In this document: positions 29,611 to 40,179 of the stretch, piece after piece
Numbering within the stretch: the stretch's first letter is position 1
Layout of the letters: each line of letters starts with the position of its first letter
The notes under the pieces: model-generated
Told to the model about the DNA's origin: nothing
Databases searched by the model: none
The model's input: only the letters and a program-made list of their open reading frames with translations
Source: Cryptomeria japonica
Taxonomy: Eukaryota; Streptophyta; Pinopsida; Cupressales; Cupressaceae
NCBI RefSeq assembly: GCF_030272615.1
Contig: NC_081405.1
Span: 315,168,541 to 315,232,540 of the forward strand
Length of the DNA: 64,000 nucleotides
Direction: 5' to 3'
Program-made: the position numbers and the translations under genes

Positions 29611-31387
29611 CTAAATACTATTCAGAATTTCCTCAGTGTGAACAACCATTTGTTTCATATTGTTCGTTGAGGTCTTCATATCCTCCAGCTCACGACCTTC
29701 GATGTCATCCTTATTCTTTGTGTTAGCTCTGGTCCTCCTTTGATGACCCTTCTTGTTCACCTGCTCTTTATCACCATCCTTCTCTGCATTATTCTTGAAC
29801 CTGTTGATGAAGATGTTCATGTTGTCCACCGAAGATTTGAGGATTTGGAAATTTTGATCAGCAATCTTCTTGACATTGTGCTCCAGCCTGTTAATTCTGC
29901 TGCCAAAATCTTTCATTTTCTTTTCCATTTCCTTTCTATCGCCCATCTCATTGACTTTTTTTCCATTGCTAAGATTTTTCCAACCATACTTTCAATAGCT
30001 TCTGCATTATGCAGAACGACCACTAACTCTTTAACATGCTCCGCCAAGGGCTTGTCACCAACTGTAATTCTTGCAATGGCCTGTGTATCAGGTTTCAAAC
30101 TATTAATATCCCTCACCATAGTAGCAATGGTCTCACAGAAGGCCTTAATAGTATCTTTGTCACCACTATCTCTTTGACCCCCTTTTTCCTCCTTATGCAG
30201 ACAAGTGGTATTCACGGTCTCCAAATTGTCCTTAATCGGGTTACCCTCCCCTTCTTTGTCCTGACTATCGATCCTTTTATTTTCTTTAGCCTCCTCATCA
30301 GATTCAACTAGAATATAATTGAAATTAGAATTGCTACCCTTTTTAGTGTTCTTTTTCTGAGCCTTCTTTCTAGTGGCTTTCCCTTTCCTCTTTTTAACAA
30401 GTTTTTCCTCAAGGGATTCAATTTCAGAATCCATCATTTCAGATTCCACAATAAGCCTCCTCTTCTTGGCCCTATTCCTCCCTTTTTTGCTAGTTTCTTC
30501 TGACTCTCCCTTGGTCTCCGAATCAAAGTTGAAACCACTATCCTTACTTTTCGTAGTCTCATCTCTAGCATTTTTGCCTTTAATAGGCTTTTCAATGCAC
30601 TTCCCCTTTAGCATTTTATAAACCAGGACCATAAGCCCCTGGTGGAGGGCATGATCACCTTTAGGGTCCTTCTGGATCTCCTTTATAGTATGATCCATTA
30701 AACAAGCAAGGTAATAGGGAAGGCTAACCCTTTCTCCATGATGGAAATGGTTGAGTAGGATGAAGTGATGCCCATATGCCCTGGTAAACCTACCATCTAA
30801 GGTAATGTATTCAATAGAAGCAAATAAAACAAACCTCCATGGCCTGCAAATTCTCTTCGGGGAGTGGTAGGAGTTATCAATTTTGATCATCTTTCTCCTC
30901 TCTCCATCCGTAACAGGAAATTGTCTGCTGCTTTATCTAATATCCCTCTATCCCTGTAAAATCTCATACCCTTGGTAGTCATCCCCATGGCCTCAGTGAT
31001 AACCTCTTCGTCTACATTCATCATATGTGATCCAATCAAAAATTTTCCATTTTTCTAGTTATTGATGAAATAGCTGGTGATTGTGGGGTCCTTCCCATTT
31101 AGTTGTTCCATGAAAACATTGAGACCCCCCTGCTGAAGGATATCCCAGACTTCTTCGTTCTTTCTCCATTCAAAGCAGGAAGCAGGTTCAAATCTTTTCT
31201 TGTTACCTCCCATTTTTCCAACACCTTCCTTGTAACCCCTTCTCTCATTTTGAAAACTTTTCCTTTGGTTTCTGTGGTTATTCTGTAAGAGTGCCCATAA
31301 TCCATGCCAAATAATAATGATAAGACATCTATTTAATAGCTCATTATCTTCAAGCAAGCCATGCATTGAAAAAGGCGGAAAGGTCAT
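29611..31387 (-). pseudogene. LINE-1 additional ORF after RNase H
   Basis: Reads from about 31305 leftward through three frames joined by one stop (near 31060) and two frameshifts (near 30890 and 29930). The N-terminal third has a globular feel: KRFEPASCFEWRKNEEVWDI, then GSHMMNVDEEVITEAMGMTT, KGMRFYRDRG, and later RAYGHHFILLNHFHHGERVS. The pattern (I/V)TxEAxxxTG recurs in the additional ORF of copia-2. The middle is strongly basic and acidic (KKRKGKATRKKAQKKNTKKG). The end is a predicted coiled coil (MEKKMKDFGSRINRLEHNVK). I do not recognise a function. It could be an extra LINE ORF, a 3'-transduced gene, or a separate older insertion. Confidence 0.6.
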
Positions 31388-31497
31388 TAGAAATAATGAT
31401 TAAAAGTACCACGTTGCCTTGTATAGCTTCAGTCCTGATTGAGCAAGGAATTCATTTCACTTGCAATCTCCATTTCACCATAACTATTAATGATGTC

Positions 31498-31930
31498 TCA
31501 TGATTGGCAAGCCAGGTTGGTTGCCCAATCAGCGCAAGAGTTGCCCTCCCTATAAACATGTGTAAAAACACACATTTCAAACTCTTCACTGATTTTCCTA
31601 GTAGCTTTGATAGCATTACTAATTGACCAAGATGGCGGTAATTTCATATTTAAACAATTGATAATGTTTAAGGAGTCTCCTTCACACCAAACTTTAGTGC
31701 AATTGGCTTCCTTGGCAAGGATAATCCCATGATAAGCCACCATGGCTTCGGCAACATGATTGGTCTAATTTCCTATAGGAATACATTTTATTATTTTACA
31801 TATTCCCCATTCATCCCTTAGGACCACTCCACATCCTGCAACCCCCGGGTTTCCCTTAGAGGCCCCATCAAAATTGATTTTCATCCATCCCCTAGGTGGG
31901 TTGATCCATATCACTCCCTCTCTAGGATTA
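31498..31930 (-). pseudogene. LINE-1 RNase H
   Basis: The frame contains KINFDGASKGNPGVAGCG (first Asp), TNHVAEAMVAYHGI (Glu), KVWCEGDSLNIINCL (Asp) and REGNSCADWATNLA (last Asp), all four catalytic positions of plant-type RNase HI found at the C-terminus of plant L1 ORF2. One stop breaks the frame just before TNHVAEA. It follows the zinc-binding segment in the expected order. Confidence 0.85.
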
Positions 31931-32167
31931 CTCTGGATGCTCTCTTGAGCTTTTAATCTCCACTTTTTATAGATAAATTGATCCTCCTTAGTGTTTGATA
32001 ATATTCATATTTTCCACTATACTTCTTATTTTTTCAAACACAATGTTAGCCTTAGTAGTCTTTTCTTTGAAAATTATATCATTTATCTCTTTCCATAAAC
32101 CCCAGCACATGTGAGGTAAAGCAATTCTCCATAATAAGGTAGTGGTTCTATTTTTTGAAGGATGATG

Positions 32168-32422
32168 TCATGACTTGAAAATATCCTGAATTGAGTTGGG
32201 GAAGCTCCAACTAATATTGAATTGATCCAGACAACTTCTCCAAACATCAGTAGAGAAGGGGCAATGAAAGAGCATATGATTTATAGTCTCCTCATTATGC
32301 TTACAAAGAATACAGAAACTTGGCATGCTGATACCTCTTTTTCTGATATTCTCAGTAGTAAGAATTTTGTCTTGAAGGGCTATCCAAAAGAAAATGTTGA
32401 TCTTGGGGGTAAGACCTTTCAC
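32168..32422 (-). pseudogene. LINE-1 zf-RVT segment
   Basis: VKGLTPKINIFFW-type start followed by CILCKHNEETINHMLFHCPF, the Cys/His arrangement of the zinc-binding region found after the RT of plant LINEs. It lies between the RT thumb (to 32933) and RNase H. The stretch 32423-32932 continues the ORF2 linker with several stops. Confidence 0.8.
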
Positions 32423-32932
32423 CCAAGCTTTAGCCTAGCAAGGACTTTCCATGTTGTTGTACTGTTGATGATATAGAGAGGCCACAGTAAAAGTACCACT
32501 AGCTGTGAGTTTCCAAATTAACTAGTCTTCTTCTTCAATCCTCACCATAGAGTTCATGACTTTGTTCAAACTACCCAAAGACTGATCCACTTGAGATAAG
32601 TCTTTCCACTGTCCATCTTTCCAATAATCCTCCACCTTGGTTCCAAATCTTTCCTTGCATTGGATCTAATATCTATTCCACTTAGGGTTTTCATTTAAAG
32701 GGGGCTCCAGAAGCCAAGGGTCCTCCTAGAACTGAATAAGATTCCCTTTCCCCAACTTCCATTTTGTGCCTTTGATAATTAAGTCTCTAGTCCTAGAGAC
32801 ATTTTTCCAAATATTGGATCCAATTGGGATAATCTCCGCTTCAAGGAAACTTTGAAGATTCGGACATTGGCTTTTATATTTGTTGTCCCATATTTTTTTC
32901 CACTCTCCTTGATTTCTATATCCTCTCCAGAT

Positions 32933-34252
32933 CTACTTGGCCATAAGGTAATCATTTATGTCTCTTATTCTTCTAAGGCCCAGACCGCCTTTATTCATAG
33001 GCTTACAGACCTTCTCCCAAGCAATTAAGTTCATTCTCTTCTTCTCCTCAACCCCTATCCATAAAAAGGATCTCTCAATTTTTTCAATGGCCTCAGCATA
33101 CTTAGTAGGAATCCTAAATAGACTGATGGCATAGAGAGGGATACTTTGACGAGTGGTTTTGAGCAATTGAACCTTACCTGCTTGACTAAGAAGAGCTCCC
33201 TTCCATCCAGACGACTTTTTATGGAATTTATCCACCAAGGCTCCCCAAAAGGAATTCGGAGGATCTTGGCCTAAGGGGAGCCCCAAATAGGAAGTAGGCA
33301 AGCTACCAATTTGGCCACCTGGAATGTTACTAATTTTAATCCTCCTTCTCTCTGAGGTATTGATAAAATAAACAAAGCTTTTAGACCAGTTTATAAGCTA
33401 ACCAATAGCCTCTCCATAGTTATCCAAAGCCCTTTTTAGTCTTCTAGCATCCTTCATAGTGGCTTTTCCCATTATTATAGAATCATCAACAAACTATTGA
33501 TGAGAACATATTTGATCTGCCGAAGAAGGATTCAAACCACAAAACTCCCTTTTCTCAACCAGCTTTCCAATACATCTCCCCAAACATTCCGCCATGATGA
33601 TAAAGATCACTGGAGATAGAGGGTCCCCCTTCCTGAGACCTCTTGAAGCTTTAAAGAAAGGAGAGGGGGAACCATTCATTAACATAGAGAAAGAAGCCAA
33701 AGAGACAAGTTGCCTGATAAGGCTAACACTTCTAGGATTAAAACCAAAATCAGAAAGAACATCCATCATAAAATCCCAATACACTCTATCCTAGGCTTTA
33801 GAGACGTCAAGCTTCAGAAAAAAACCTTCTTTTTTAGAAAAGGCTAGAGAATGGATATTTTCATGAACAAAGATGATAGAATCCAAAATTTTCCTTCTCG
33901 GGACAAAACCACTTTGCTGAGGCGAAATAATGGAGGGAAGCAATTTTAGAATTCTAGAGGTAAGGACCTTAGATATAATCTTATAGAGAGAGTTACATAA
34001 ACTTATAGGTCTGAAAAGATCCATTGAATCTGCCCCCATCTTTTTGGGTATAAGAGCCATAAAAGTACCATTAACTTCTTTCAAAAGTTTTCTAGCACCG
34101 AAAAACTCTTTCATAGCTCTGGTAACATCATCTCCAATAATATGCCAGTACATTTGGAAGAAGAACATGGGAAAGCCGTCCGGACCTGGGGCCTTGTTGC
34201 CCTCAAAGGAATTAACAACTATCAAAATTTCATCATGGGAAGGGATGGCCAT
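32933..34252 (-). pseudogene. LINE-1 reverse transcriptase
   Basis: Reads leftward from the truncation point. APGPDGFPMFFFQMYW, RPISLCNSLYKI, SGFVPRRKILDSIIFVHENI and FLKLDVSKA (motif A, first catalytic Asp) come first, then a stop. The frame resumes with VYWDFMMDVLSDFGF, GSPSPFFKASRGLRKGDPLS (motif B) and QICSHQ-stop-FVDDSIIMG (motif C, both catalytic Asp kept). The thumb region GLPLGQDPPNSFW, GKVQLLKTTRQSIPLYAI and NLIAWEKVCKPMNKGGLG ends at 32933. Stops at about 33788 and 33497 plus a frame change make it a pseudogene. The endonuclease upstream is lost to 5' truncation. Confidence 0.92.
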
Positions 34253-34343
34253 TAAATGATCATTCTGATCATCCCCCTAAATGGTAGGTATATTGTCCAG
34301 AAGTTCCCTTTGGGCCTGTATATTCAAATTCTATTGGATTGTT

Positions 34344-34596
34344 ATCCAAATATCTTGAGTTGGTTTTAACCTCTGTAGTTAGTGAGACTCTTTTGTAATG
34401 AGCAGTGCGCTCTAGGCAGTGTTCCTTCCTGCATGTGCAGGCCCCTCATTGTATCACATGCTTTCTATAGAAGTAGCATCTGACTATTGGTAGGCTTCCC
34501 ACATGGTTTTTCCCTTTATTGGGTTTTCCACATACAATTTTTGGTGTTATGTGGTATGGTTGCTTTGCATTGATTATCTGTTTAATTGTTGAGTTG
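34344..34596 (+). repeat. Copia-1 LTR, second segment
   Basis: Continues from 29394. GTAGTTAGTGAGACTCTTTT, GAGCAGTGCGCTCTAGGCAG and TGCATGTGCAGG align with the copia-2 LTR. Ends with AGTTG, the copia-3 target duplication. Confidence 0.8.
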
Positions 34597-35060
34597 TGTT
34601 GGTGTAAATAATTATTCATCATGGATATTATTACACTATACTTAAGTTTACTTAGGAAATGCATTTCATAATAGTTTGGGTATGAGACACTTGGGTGTTT
34701 GTGCCACATTGGGATAGTGTGTGTAGGAGAATTTCCACCTTTTATGGTGTTGATCTTATTGTTACACTTCACATTCAGTGGGTGATCCACCTCATGTGGA
34801 TTATTATATTGTTTCTCCTACCTACCCACACCTATTTCCTACCTACCCTTGTTTCTTATTGAGCCACATGTCATGTTTGTGTGCTCACATATCCATATAG
34901 CCTTGCCTATATAAGAAGGCTTATATTCATTGTATGTAATGCTTAATGATCCAGTTGATCATATTTTTCATCTTGATAGAATACAGTTTATTTCTATCGT
35001 CTATTTCTTTCTCTCTTATTTGTTCTTTCCATTGCCTCTTGATCTTGGCAAAATCTCACA
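34597..35060 (+). repeat. Copia-3 5' LTR
   Basis: TGTTGGTGTAAATAATTATT to AAAATCTCACA. Identical in length to 38328-38791. TATA box at 34908. Confidence 0.95.
34908..34915 (+). promoter_or_regulatory. TATA box of the copia-3 LTR
   Basis: TATATAAG in the context GCCTATATAAGAAGG, kept in the second LTR at 38639-38646. Confidence 0.7.
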
Positions 35061-35073
35061 TGGTATCAGAGCC
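35061..35073 (+). other. Copia-3 primer-binding site
   Basis: TGGTATCAGAGCC begins at the base after the LTR. It is the complement of the 3' end of initiator tRNA-Met, the standard primer of plant Ty1/copia elements. Confidence 0.95.
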
Positions 35074-35863
35074 ATTAGAGTGTCATTGGTTTGCTAATTG
35101 AGAGAAATTTGATGCTATTTGGGGTTCACATTTTGGATCTTTCTATTGCAGGTTTTTATTGAAGCTTAATGGGTCAAATCTGAGGTTATCATTGGATTGA
35201 GGAGGTTCAAGAAAGTCATTTTTGTCTTTTGTTTCATCCAAATCAAACTTCGGAGGCCAAATCTAGAGACATTTGAAGTTTGACGCTGTGGCAGAAATTT
35301 TCCAGAAATTATAATTTTGCAGGCATTTTTCAAATAGTGACATCTCACTCATTCAGACTCGTTTATTCGAGCAATTTTTTTTGTTTTGGGGTAGAATTTC
35401 GTGATCTATATAGTGGTGCAAAATTTTTCTGATTTTTGGATGCAGGTTTTTTGGAAATCATGAAATCCTGATTTTTACAACTTTGGAGGCTTCATTTGGG
35501 CTCATATGGACTCCTTTTCAAGTGCCATTTTTTTTGAAAGTGCATATTTTTTCATCTACTTTCATAATCTGCCATTTGTTTGCAATAATTTTAAGTAGAA
35601 ATTGTACTTTCATTATTTGGCCATTTTTGGCATATTTGGTACTTGCATTTTGCTTGGATACCAGTTTAGATCACCAGCCATATTTCTTGAAGTCTCTTAG
35701 ATCTCATTTTGAGAAGTTGTAAATTGAAAGCAGAAGTCCACTTTGCCTTGTTTTTCAAGTGGCCTATTGTACACGCACTACATATAAAGTGCCAAAATCA
35801 TCATTTTTGGGGGGTACTTTGATTGAGTGAATTTGGGGGGGTGTCTCTTGTGTTTTTGTACTC
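35074..35863 (+). other. Copia-3 leader
   Basis: About 790 bases, T-rich, without a supported ORF. The stretch 35400-35720 has several TTTGGCATATTTGG-like segments. Probably the packaging region. Confidence 0.5.
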
Positions 35864-36988
35864 TTGTGTTCCTTCATTTTTGTTTCTATGGGTTCTTCTA
35901 AGTTTCCTCTCTTAACTCCTCATAATTATGCTACTTGGAAAATTGATGCATGGGGTAAACTTATGGAAAAAGGACTCACTCATTACATTGATGGAACTAT
36001 TTTTGCTCTCGTTGATCCTAAGGTTGATCCAATTGGTCACTTGGATTGGCTCACTAAAAATATCATGGCAATTGGTACCTTAAGAAAGTATGTATCAAAG
36101 GATCTCATTTTTCATATTGAGAAGTGTACTCTAATCAAGGATGCTTGGAAAAAGTTTCAAGACTTATATGGTCAAGTTGATGAGATTAGGGGATATCAAA
36201 TTGATAGTGATCTCACCATGTTAGATCCCAAGAACTTTGATACTATACAAGATTATGTCACTAAAGCAAATGAGTTGAGGGCACAACTCAAAGATTGTGG
36301 CATTGATAAGAAGGATACTCAATTGATATTCAACTTGATGGGCAAGCTTCCACAAGAATATGCAGCATTTGTTTATAGTTTCCAAACCCATAGGATGATA
36401 ATGGGTTCAAGCTACACAATGCCTACATTTGATGCTTTCAATGACATGTTGATGATGGAACAAACTAAGTTGATAAGCATGGGCATTCTTAAGGCTTCTA
36501 AGTCTCAAGCATTAGTGGAAAATCAAGGGAACAAAGGAAATCAAGGAAAGGACAACTCAAACAAGAAGAAATGGGAAACAAAGCCTAAGGACAAAGCACC
36601 ATCTTCTCCACAACAAGGAGATTCATCCTCTTCCAAGAGGGATAATTCACGAAAGAGGGAGAGACCTACTTGTGTCTATTGTAAAAAGGTTGGTCATGAG
36701 GAGCGTTGTTGCCATTCTAAGAAGATTGATGAGCTCACACATATCCTCAAAAAGCATAACATTGATTTGCCTAATGTCTACAAGAAGGATGATTCATCAA
36801 CTTCCACTTCCTCACATTCAAAAGGAAAAGGACAAGCATTCATGGCTTCTACAAGTGGGAAGACTCACTCTTTTGGAACAAGAAAAGGAAAAGCTCTATG
36901 TGCTACTATCAGTCTTGATTCAAAGAGATGGCTTCTAGATTCAGGGGCTTCTCATCATATGGCATCTTCGCAGTGCTGCAGATATTGA
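35864..36988 (+). CDS. Copia-3 Gag with the start of protease
   Basis: Gag forms the virus-like particle in which cDNA is made. The better start is the ninth codon (ATG at 35888, MGSSKFPLLTPHNYATWKID), which matches the N-terminus of plant copia Gag. Residues about 15-230 are the UBN2-like capsid region (KDAWKKFQDLYGQVDEIRGY, LIFNLMGKLPQEYAAFVYSF). A Lys/Ser-rich linker leads to a CCHC zinc knuckle (CVYCKKVGHEERC, near residue 270). The frame then reads RWLLDSGASHHMASSQ, the protease active site, and stops at 36986 because of a frameshift. Gag itself is intact. Confidence 0.9.
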   Translation: MCSFIFVSMGSSKFPLLTPHNYATWKIDAWGKLMEKGLTHYIDGTIFALVDPKVDPIGHLDWLTKNIMAIGTLRKYVSKDLIFHIEKCTLIKDAWKKFQDLYGQVDEIRGYQIDSDLTMLDPKNFDTIQDYVTKANELRAQLKDCGIDKKDTQLIFNLMGKLPQEYAAFVYSFQTHRMIMGSSYTMPTFDAFNDMLMMEQTKLISMGILKASKSQALVENQGNKGNQGKDNSNKKKWETKPKDKAPSSPQQGDSSSSKRDNSRKRERPTCVYCKKVGHEERCCHSKKIDELTHILKKHNIDLPNVYKKDDSSTSTSSHSKGKGQAFMASTSGKTHSFGTRKGKALCATISLDSKRWLLDSGASHHMASSQCCRY

Positions 36989-37842
36989 TGGGCAACCATA
37001 CATACATGGATGTGATTGGGAAAGGATCTATTGACATTTGGGATAACTCCTTCAATAATGTGTTGTGTGTACCCCACTTGACAAACAATTTCCTTTCTAT
37101 ATATCAAATCACACATGGCGCAACTAAGAGAGTTGTGGAGTTCACACCTGAGTCAGTTTTCATTAGAGACTTGGAGACTAGAGCTATCATTGCGACTGGG
37201 GTGGTTGATCATGCATCTCGGTTATACTCCTTTTCAGATTTTGTTGATGATGATGATTTCACATTTGATGATTCTACACATGTTGATCACACTTCTTGTG
37301 ATGGTTCAGATTTTGAGGAGAACTTTGGGCACTTGAACATGGGGATTCTCACATGTGACCCCATTCATAAGCCTTGTATTTCATCTCCTCATATTGATAT
37401 CACGTCATCTATTGCACCTGATGATGCAGATAGTGCGACAGTTTTGCCTTCATGTGATTCAGTGCAGCACGATATTCATTGTCTTCCAACTTCAGATTCA
37501 TGGGATGATTACTTGATAGACATTGCAGATTTGGGAGACATCATTGATGACATTCATCTTCTCTTTGATGAAGATGATCCTTCTTTGATTGATACGAGGG
37601 CACACTCTGACCCTTTTGTTCATTCTCTACATGATCATTCTTTTGAGGTTGATATGATTGTGGATACTTATGTACAACAGTTGGAGGAGGTCTCTATATC
37701 TTTTGAGGAGACATGTGAGTCCTTGGGACATGTTCTACATCCATCTCCACTAGATCTTGGAGTGCCTTTTTCAGCAGTGTGGCACAGTTTACCACCTTTG
37801 GAGGGGGTATCTTTCAGCATCGACATGGGGACACTTGAGTAG
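36958..37842 (+). pseudogene. Copia-3 protease end, pre-integrase region and acidic tail
   Basis: In the next frame the protease continues (LQILMGNHTYMDVIGKGSID, NNVLCVPHLTNNFLSIYQIT), then the GAG-pre-integrase type segment ending VDHASRLYSF. From about 37240 the protein is a long Asp/His/Ser-rich stretch (DFVDDDDFTFDDSTHVDHTS) with no integrase or RT motif, to a stop at 37842. The frameshift lies between about 36960 and 36985. The acidic tail stands where pol should be and is of unknown origin. Confidence 0.75.
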
Positions 37843-38311
37843 TTTTCAGAGATTCCTTTCATCATGAGTTTTCTTCATACATCTTCCCTTCATGATTGGG
37901 GAGACTTCATGGATACACCTTTGGTTTTGTTTCTTCCTAAGGGGAGGAATATTGTTCAACATTCATGGAGCAGTTTCTTCATACATCGAGCTTCTATCAT
38001 TGGTGCAGATTCAACATTGAGGGAGGGATTCCTAGCTTCTCTTCTTCTCTCATATGGGGGGGACTTTTTCCTCACATGGGGTTTTGTCCTTCACATACTT
38101 CTATGAGAGTTCTTTGTATCTAGTTTTCATCTCTTTTGGGGGAGGGTTTTTTCCCATTGGGTTTTTCTCTCTTTCCCCACTTTGTGAGAGATTTCATTGC
38201 ATTGGTTTTCATGCATTTGCATTTGTACATGGGTACCTAACATGGCCTAGTAGCTGGGACCCATCTTGCATTGCTTAGTTTCATTGTAGACTTAAGTGCA
38301 TTCCCCTAAGT
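37843..38311 (+). other. Copia-3 3' non-coding region
   Basis: T-rich with several CTTTTGGGGGAGGG-like purine patches. Short frames (37864-38106, 38054-38278) show no domain. Confidence 0.5.
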
Positions 38312-38327
38312 TGCACTTAAGGGGGGG
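38312..38327 (+). other. Copia-3 polypurine tract
   Basis: TGCACTTAAGGGGGGG immediately before the second LTR. Confidence 0.85.
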
Positions 38328-38791
38328 TGTTGGTGTAAATAATTATTCATCATGGATATTATTACACTATACTTAAGTTTACTTAGGAAATGAATTTCAT
38401 AATAGTTTGGGTATGAGACACTTGGGTGTTTGTGCCACATTGGGATAGTGTGTGTAGGAGAATTTCCACCTTTTATGGTGTTGATCTTGTTGTTACACTC
38501 CACATTCAGTGGGTGATCCACCTCATGTGGATTATTATATTGTTTCTCCTACCTACCCACACCTATTTCCTACCTACCCTTGTTTCTTATTGAGCCACAT
38601 GTCATGTTTATGTGCTCACATATCCATATAGCATTGCCTATATAAGAAGGCTTATATTCATTGTATGTAATGCTTAATGATCCAATTGATCATATTTTTC
38701 ATCTTGATAGAATACAGTTTATTTCTATCATCTATTTCTTTCTCTCTTATTTGTGCTTTCCATTGCCTTTTGATCTTGGCAAAATCTCACA
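38328..38791 (+). repeat. Copia-3 3' LTR
   Basis: 464 bp, partner of 34597-35060, followed by the AGTTG duplication at 38792-38796. Confidence 0.95.
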
Positions 38792-38796
38792 AGTTG

Positions 38797-38938
38797 TATT
38801 TTTTACTAGTATTTGTGTCTACCGGCATTTTTTTCTACTTCATCAGTATTTAAATGTTTGTGTCCTATGGTTTAAGGTTGTATTGTGGATTAATTGTTAT
38901 AATCTATTAATAACTGATTCACCCCCCCCCCCTTCTCA
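38797..38938 (+). repeat. Copia-1 LTR, last segment
   Basis: Resumes after copia-3 with TATTTTTTACTAGTATTTG and ends in a C-run followed by CTTCTCA, as in the copia-2 LTR where a C-run precedes CTCTTAGTATC. Directly joins LINE-2. Confidence 0.7.
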
Positions 38939-39188
38939 CTTCTTCACCAGTTATCTTAATAATTTTAGGGTTCTAGCTTCCTTGATAGTAGATGCACCCA
39001 TCAACACCATGTCATCAACAAATTGTTGATGGGAATAGATCTTATCAGTCAACGATAGTCTAGCACCTTTCAGTTGACCTTCATAATCAAGTTTATCGAT
39101 ATATCTCCCTAGACTTTCAACTAAGATAACAAACAAAATAGGAGATATATTATCCCCTTGTTTGAGACCCCTTGAAGACCTGAAGAAG
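38939..39188 (-). pseudogene. LINE-2 RT, motif B to motif C (downstream half)
   Basis: SSRGLKQGDNISPILFVILV is motif B, and KIYSHQQFVDDMVLMGASTI is motif C with both catalytic Asp. The frame stops shortly after, near the LINE-2/copia-1 junction. It continues the half ending at 46105 on the far side of copia-2. Confidence 0.88.
39184..39188. other. Left target-site duplication of copia-2
   Basis: AGAAG, identical to 46105-46109. Confidence 0.92.
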
Positions 39189-39977
39189 TGTTAGGATTCC
39201 CAAAGATACTAAGAGGGGGGGGTGAATAAGTATCTTGCTGGTATATGGATTTTCTTAATTTATTAAATAAATTGCATTCCAAAACAGTGTACCGGTAAAC
39301 CAGAATTAATGTAGTAAATAACAACAATAAGAACAACATAGAAAGCACACCATAACATAATATTTTTGGTGAGGAAACCCGGTGTGGGAAAAACCTCAGT
39401 GGGATTTGTGACCCACAATATTTTCTAACTGGCCAATAAGTAAATATTACTTATAGAATGTGTGCCTGCACATGCAGGGAGGCCAACTGCCTAGAGCTCA
39501 CTGCTCAATTACAAAAAGGAAGTCTCACTGACTTACAAAATGGATTATAGAAATCCAATGTGATGTATTGCTACAAAAAGCATCTGCTATGCTAGGTTTA
39601 GTACAGGTTTAAGCTCTTACAATAACCATAAACCTTACTCCAAAATCTACCTTAAAATTCGCACATAATATCCATCTATGTCACATACATATATCTCCTA
39701 CAAAATGTTCTACAAGATCTCATACTTATATATGAGCCTTATTACAATATGCCTTGTCGGCTTACAAAAAGATATTACAATTAAATACATTATGCAATAA
39801 ACAAAATCATGTCGGCTAGGGTGTCGGTAATCATCTTTGTCGTTGTCGATAAGCTATTTGCCGGTGTAGAGTCTGTCAGTGCCGGTGTCTGTCGATGTCA
39901 TATGATTGCAAGGTTGCCATCAATGATAATATCTTCAATCACCTACAATATCTCATTGGAGTGTGAATTTTCCAACA
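39189..39977 (-). repeat. Copia-2 3' LTR
   Basis: TGTTAGGATTCCC to TTTTCCAACA on the plus strand. A minus-strand TATA box (CATATATAAG) is at 39725-39734. Partner of 45317-46104. Confidence 0.95.
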
Positions 39978-39992
39978 ATCTCCCCCTTTTGC
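39978..39992 (-). other. Copia-2 polypurine tract
   Basis: Minus-strand AAAAGGGGGAGAT ends at the 3' LTR start TGTTGG, the same junction as in copia-1. Confidence 0.9.
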
Positions 39993-40179
39993 ATTGATGG
40001 CAACACTCATGAGAAAAAGTCAAAATCCAAAAAGTGTTGTCCAAAAATCTTACCAAAACTATGCCAAAACTGTGTACTCCCCCTAAGCAAATGATGTCTT
40101 ATGTCAATCATTTTCTTCATCCTACTACTCCCTTTTTCTCATCCTACTACTCCCCCTTTGGCATCAATGACAAAGGCTA

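Larger units (their letters stand above)
29395..34327 (-). mobile_element. LINE-1: 5'-truncated L1-type retrotransposon
   Basis: Flanked by a perfect 16-bp duplication, ATTCTATTGGATTGTT, at 29379-29394 and 34328-34343. Read leftward it begins inside the ORF2 RT (no ORF1, no endonuclease), as expected from incomplete reverse transcription. It then has RT, a zinc-binding RVT segment, RNase H, and an unusual further ORF of about 500 codons to the 3' end. A simple poly(A) (poly(T) on the plus strand) is not visible at 29395. Several in-frame stops show it is inactive. Confidence 0.88.
34597..38791 (+). mobile_element. Copia-3: short non-autonomous Ty1/copia element
   Basis: A 4195-bp insertion with 464-bp LTRs and perfect AGTTG duplications (34592-34596 and 38792-38796). 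The tRNA-iMet primer site TGGTATCAGAGCC abuts the first LTR and a G-rich tract abuts the second. The interior encodes Gag, a frameshifted protease and a fragment up to the pre-integrase region, then an acidic tail. Integrase, RT and RNase H are missing. The LTRs differ at about nine positions by eye (2%). Confidence 0.93.
27914..38938 (+). mobile_element. Copia-1: 3' end of a Ty1/copia element, LTR broken by two insertions
   Basis: Only the RNase H end, the 3' non-coding part, the polypurine tract and one LTR are present. The LTR is 28554-29394, 34344-34596 and 38797-38938 after removing LINE-1 and copia-3, together about 1.24 kb. Its pieces align in order with the LTR of copia-2: ATTGGATT, GTTAGTGAGACT, GAGCAGTGCGCTCTAGGCAG and a final C-run. 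The LTR ends in CTTCTCA at 38938, directly against LINE-2 sequence, so copia-1 probably inserted into LINE-2. The 5' half and the missing LINE-2 3' half are not in the window. Confidence 0.8.
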
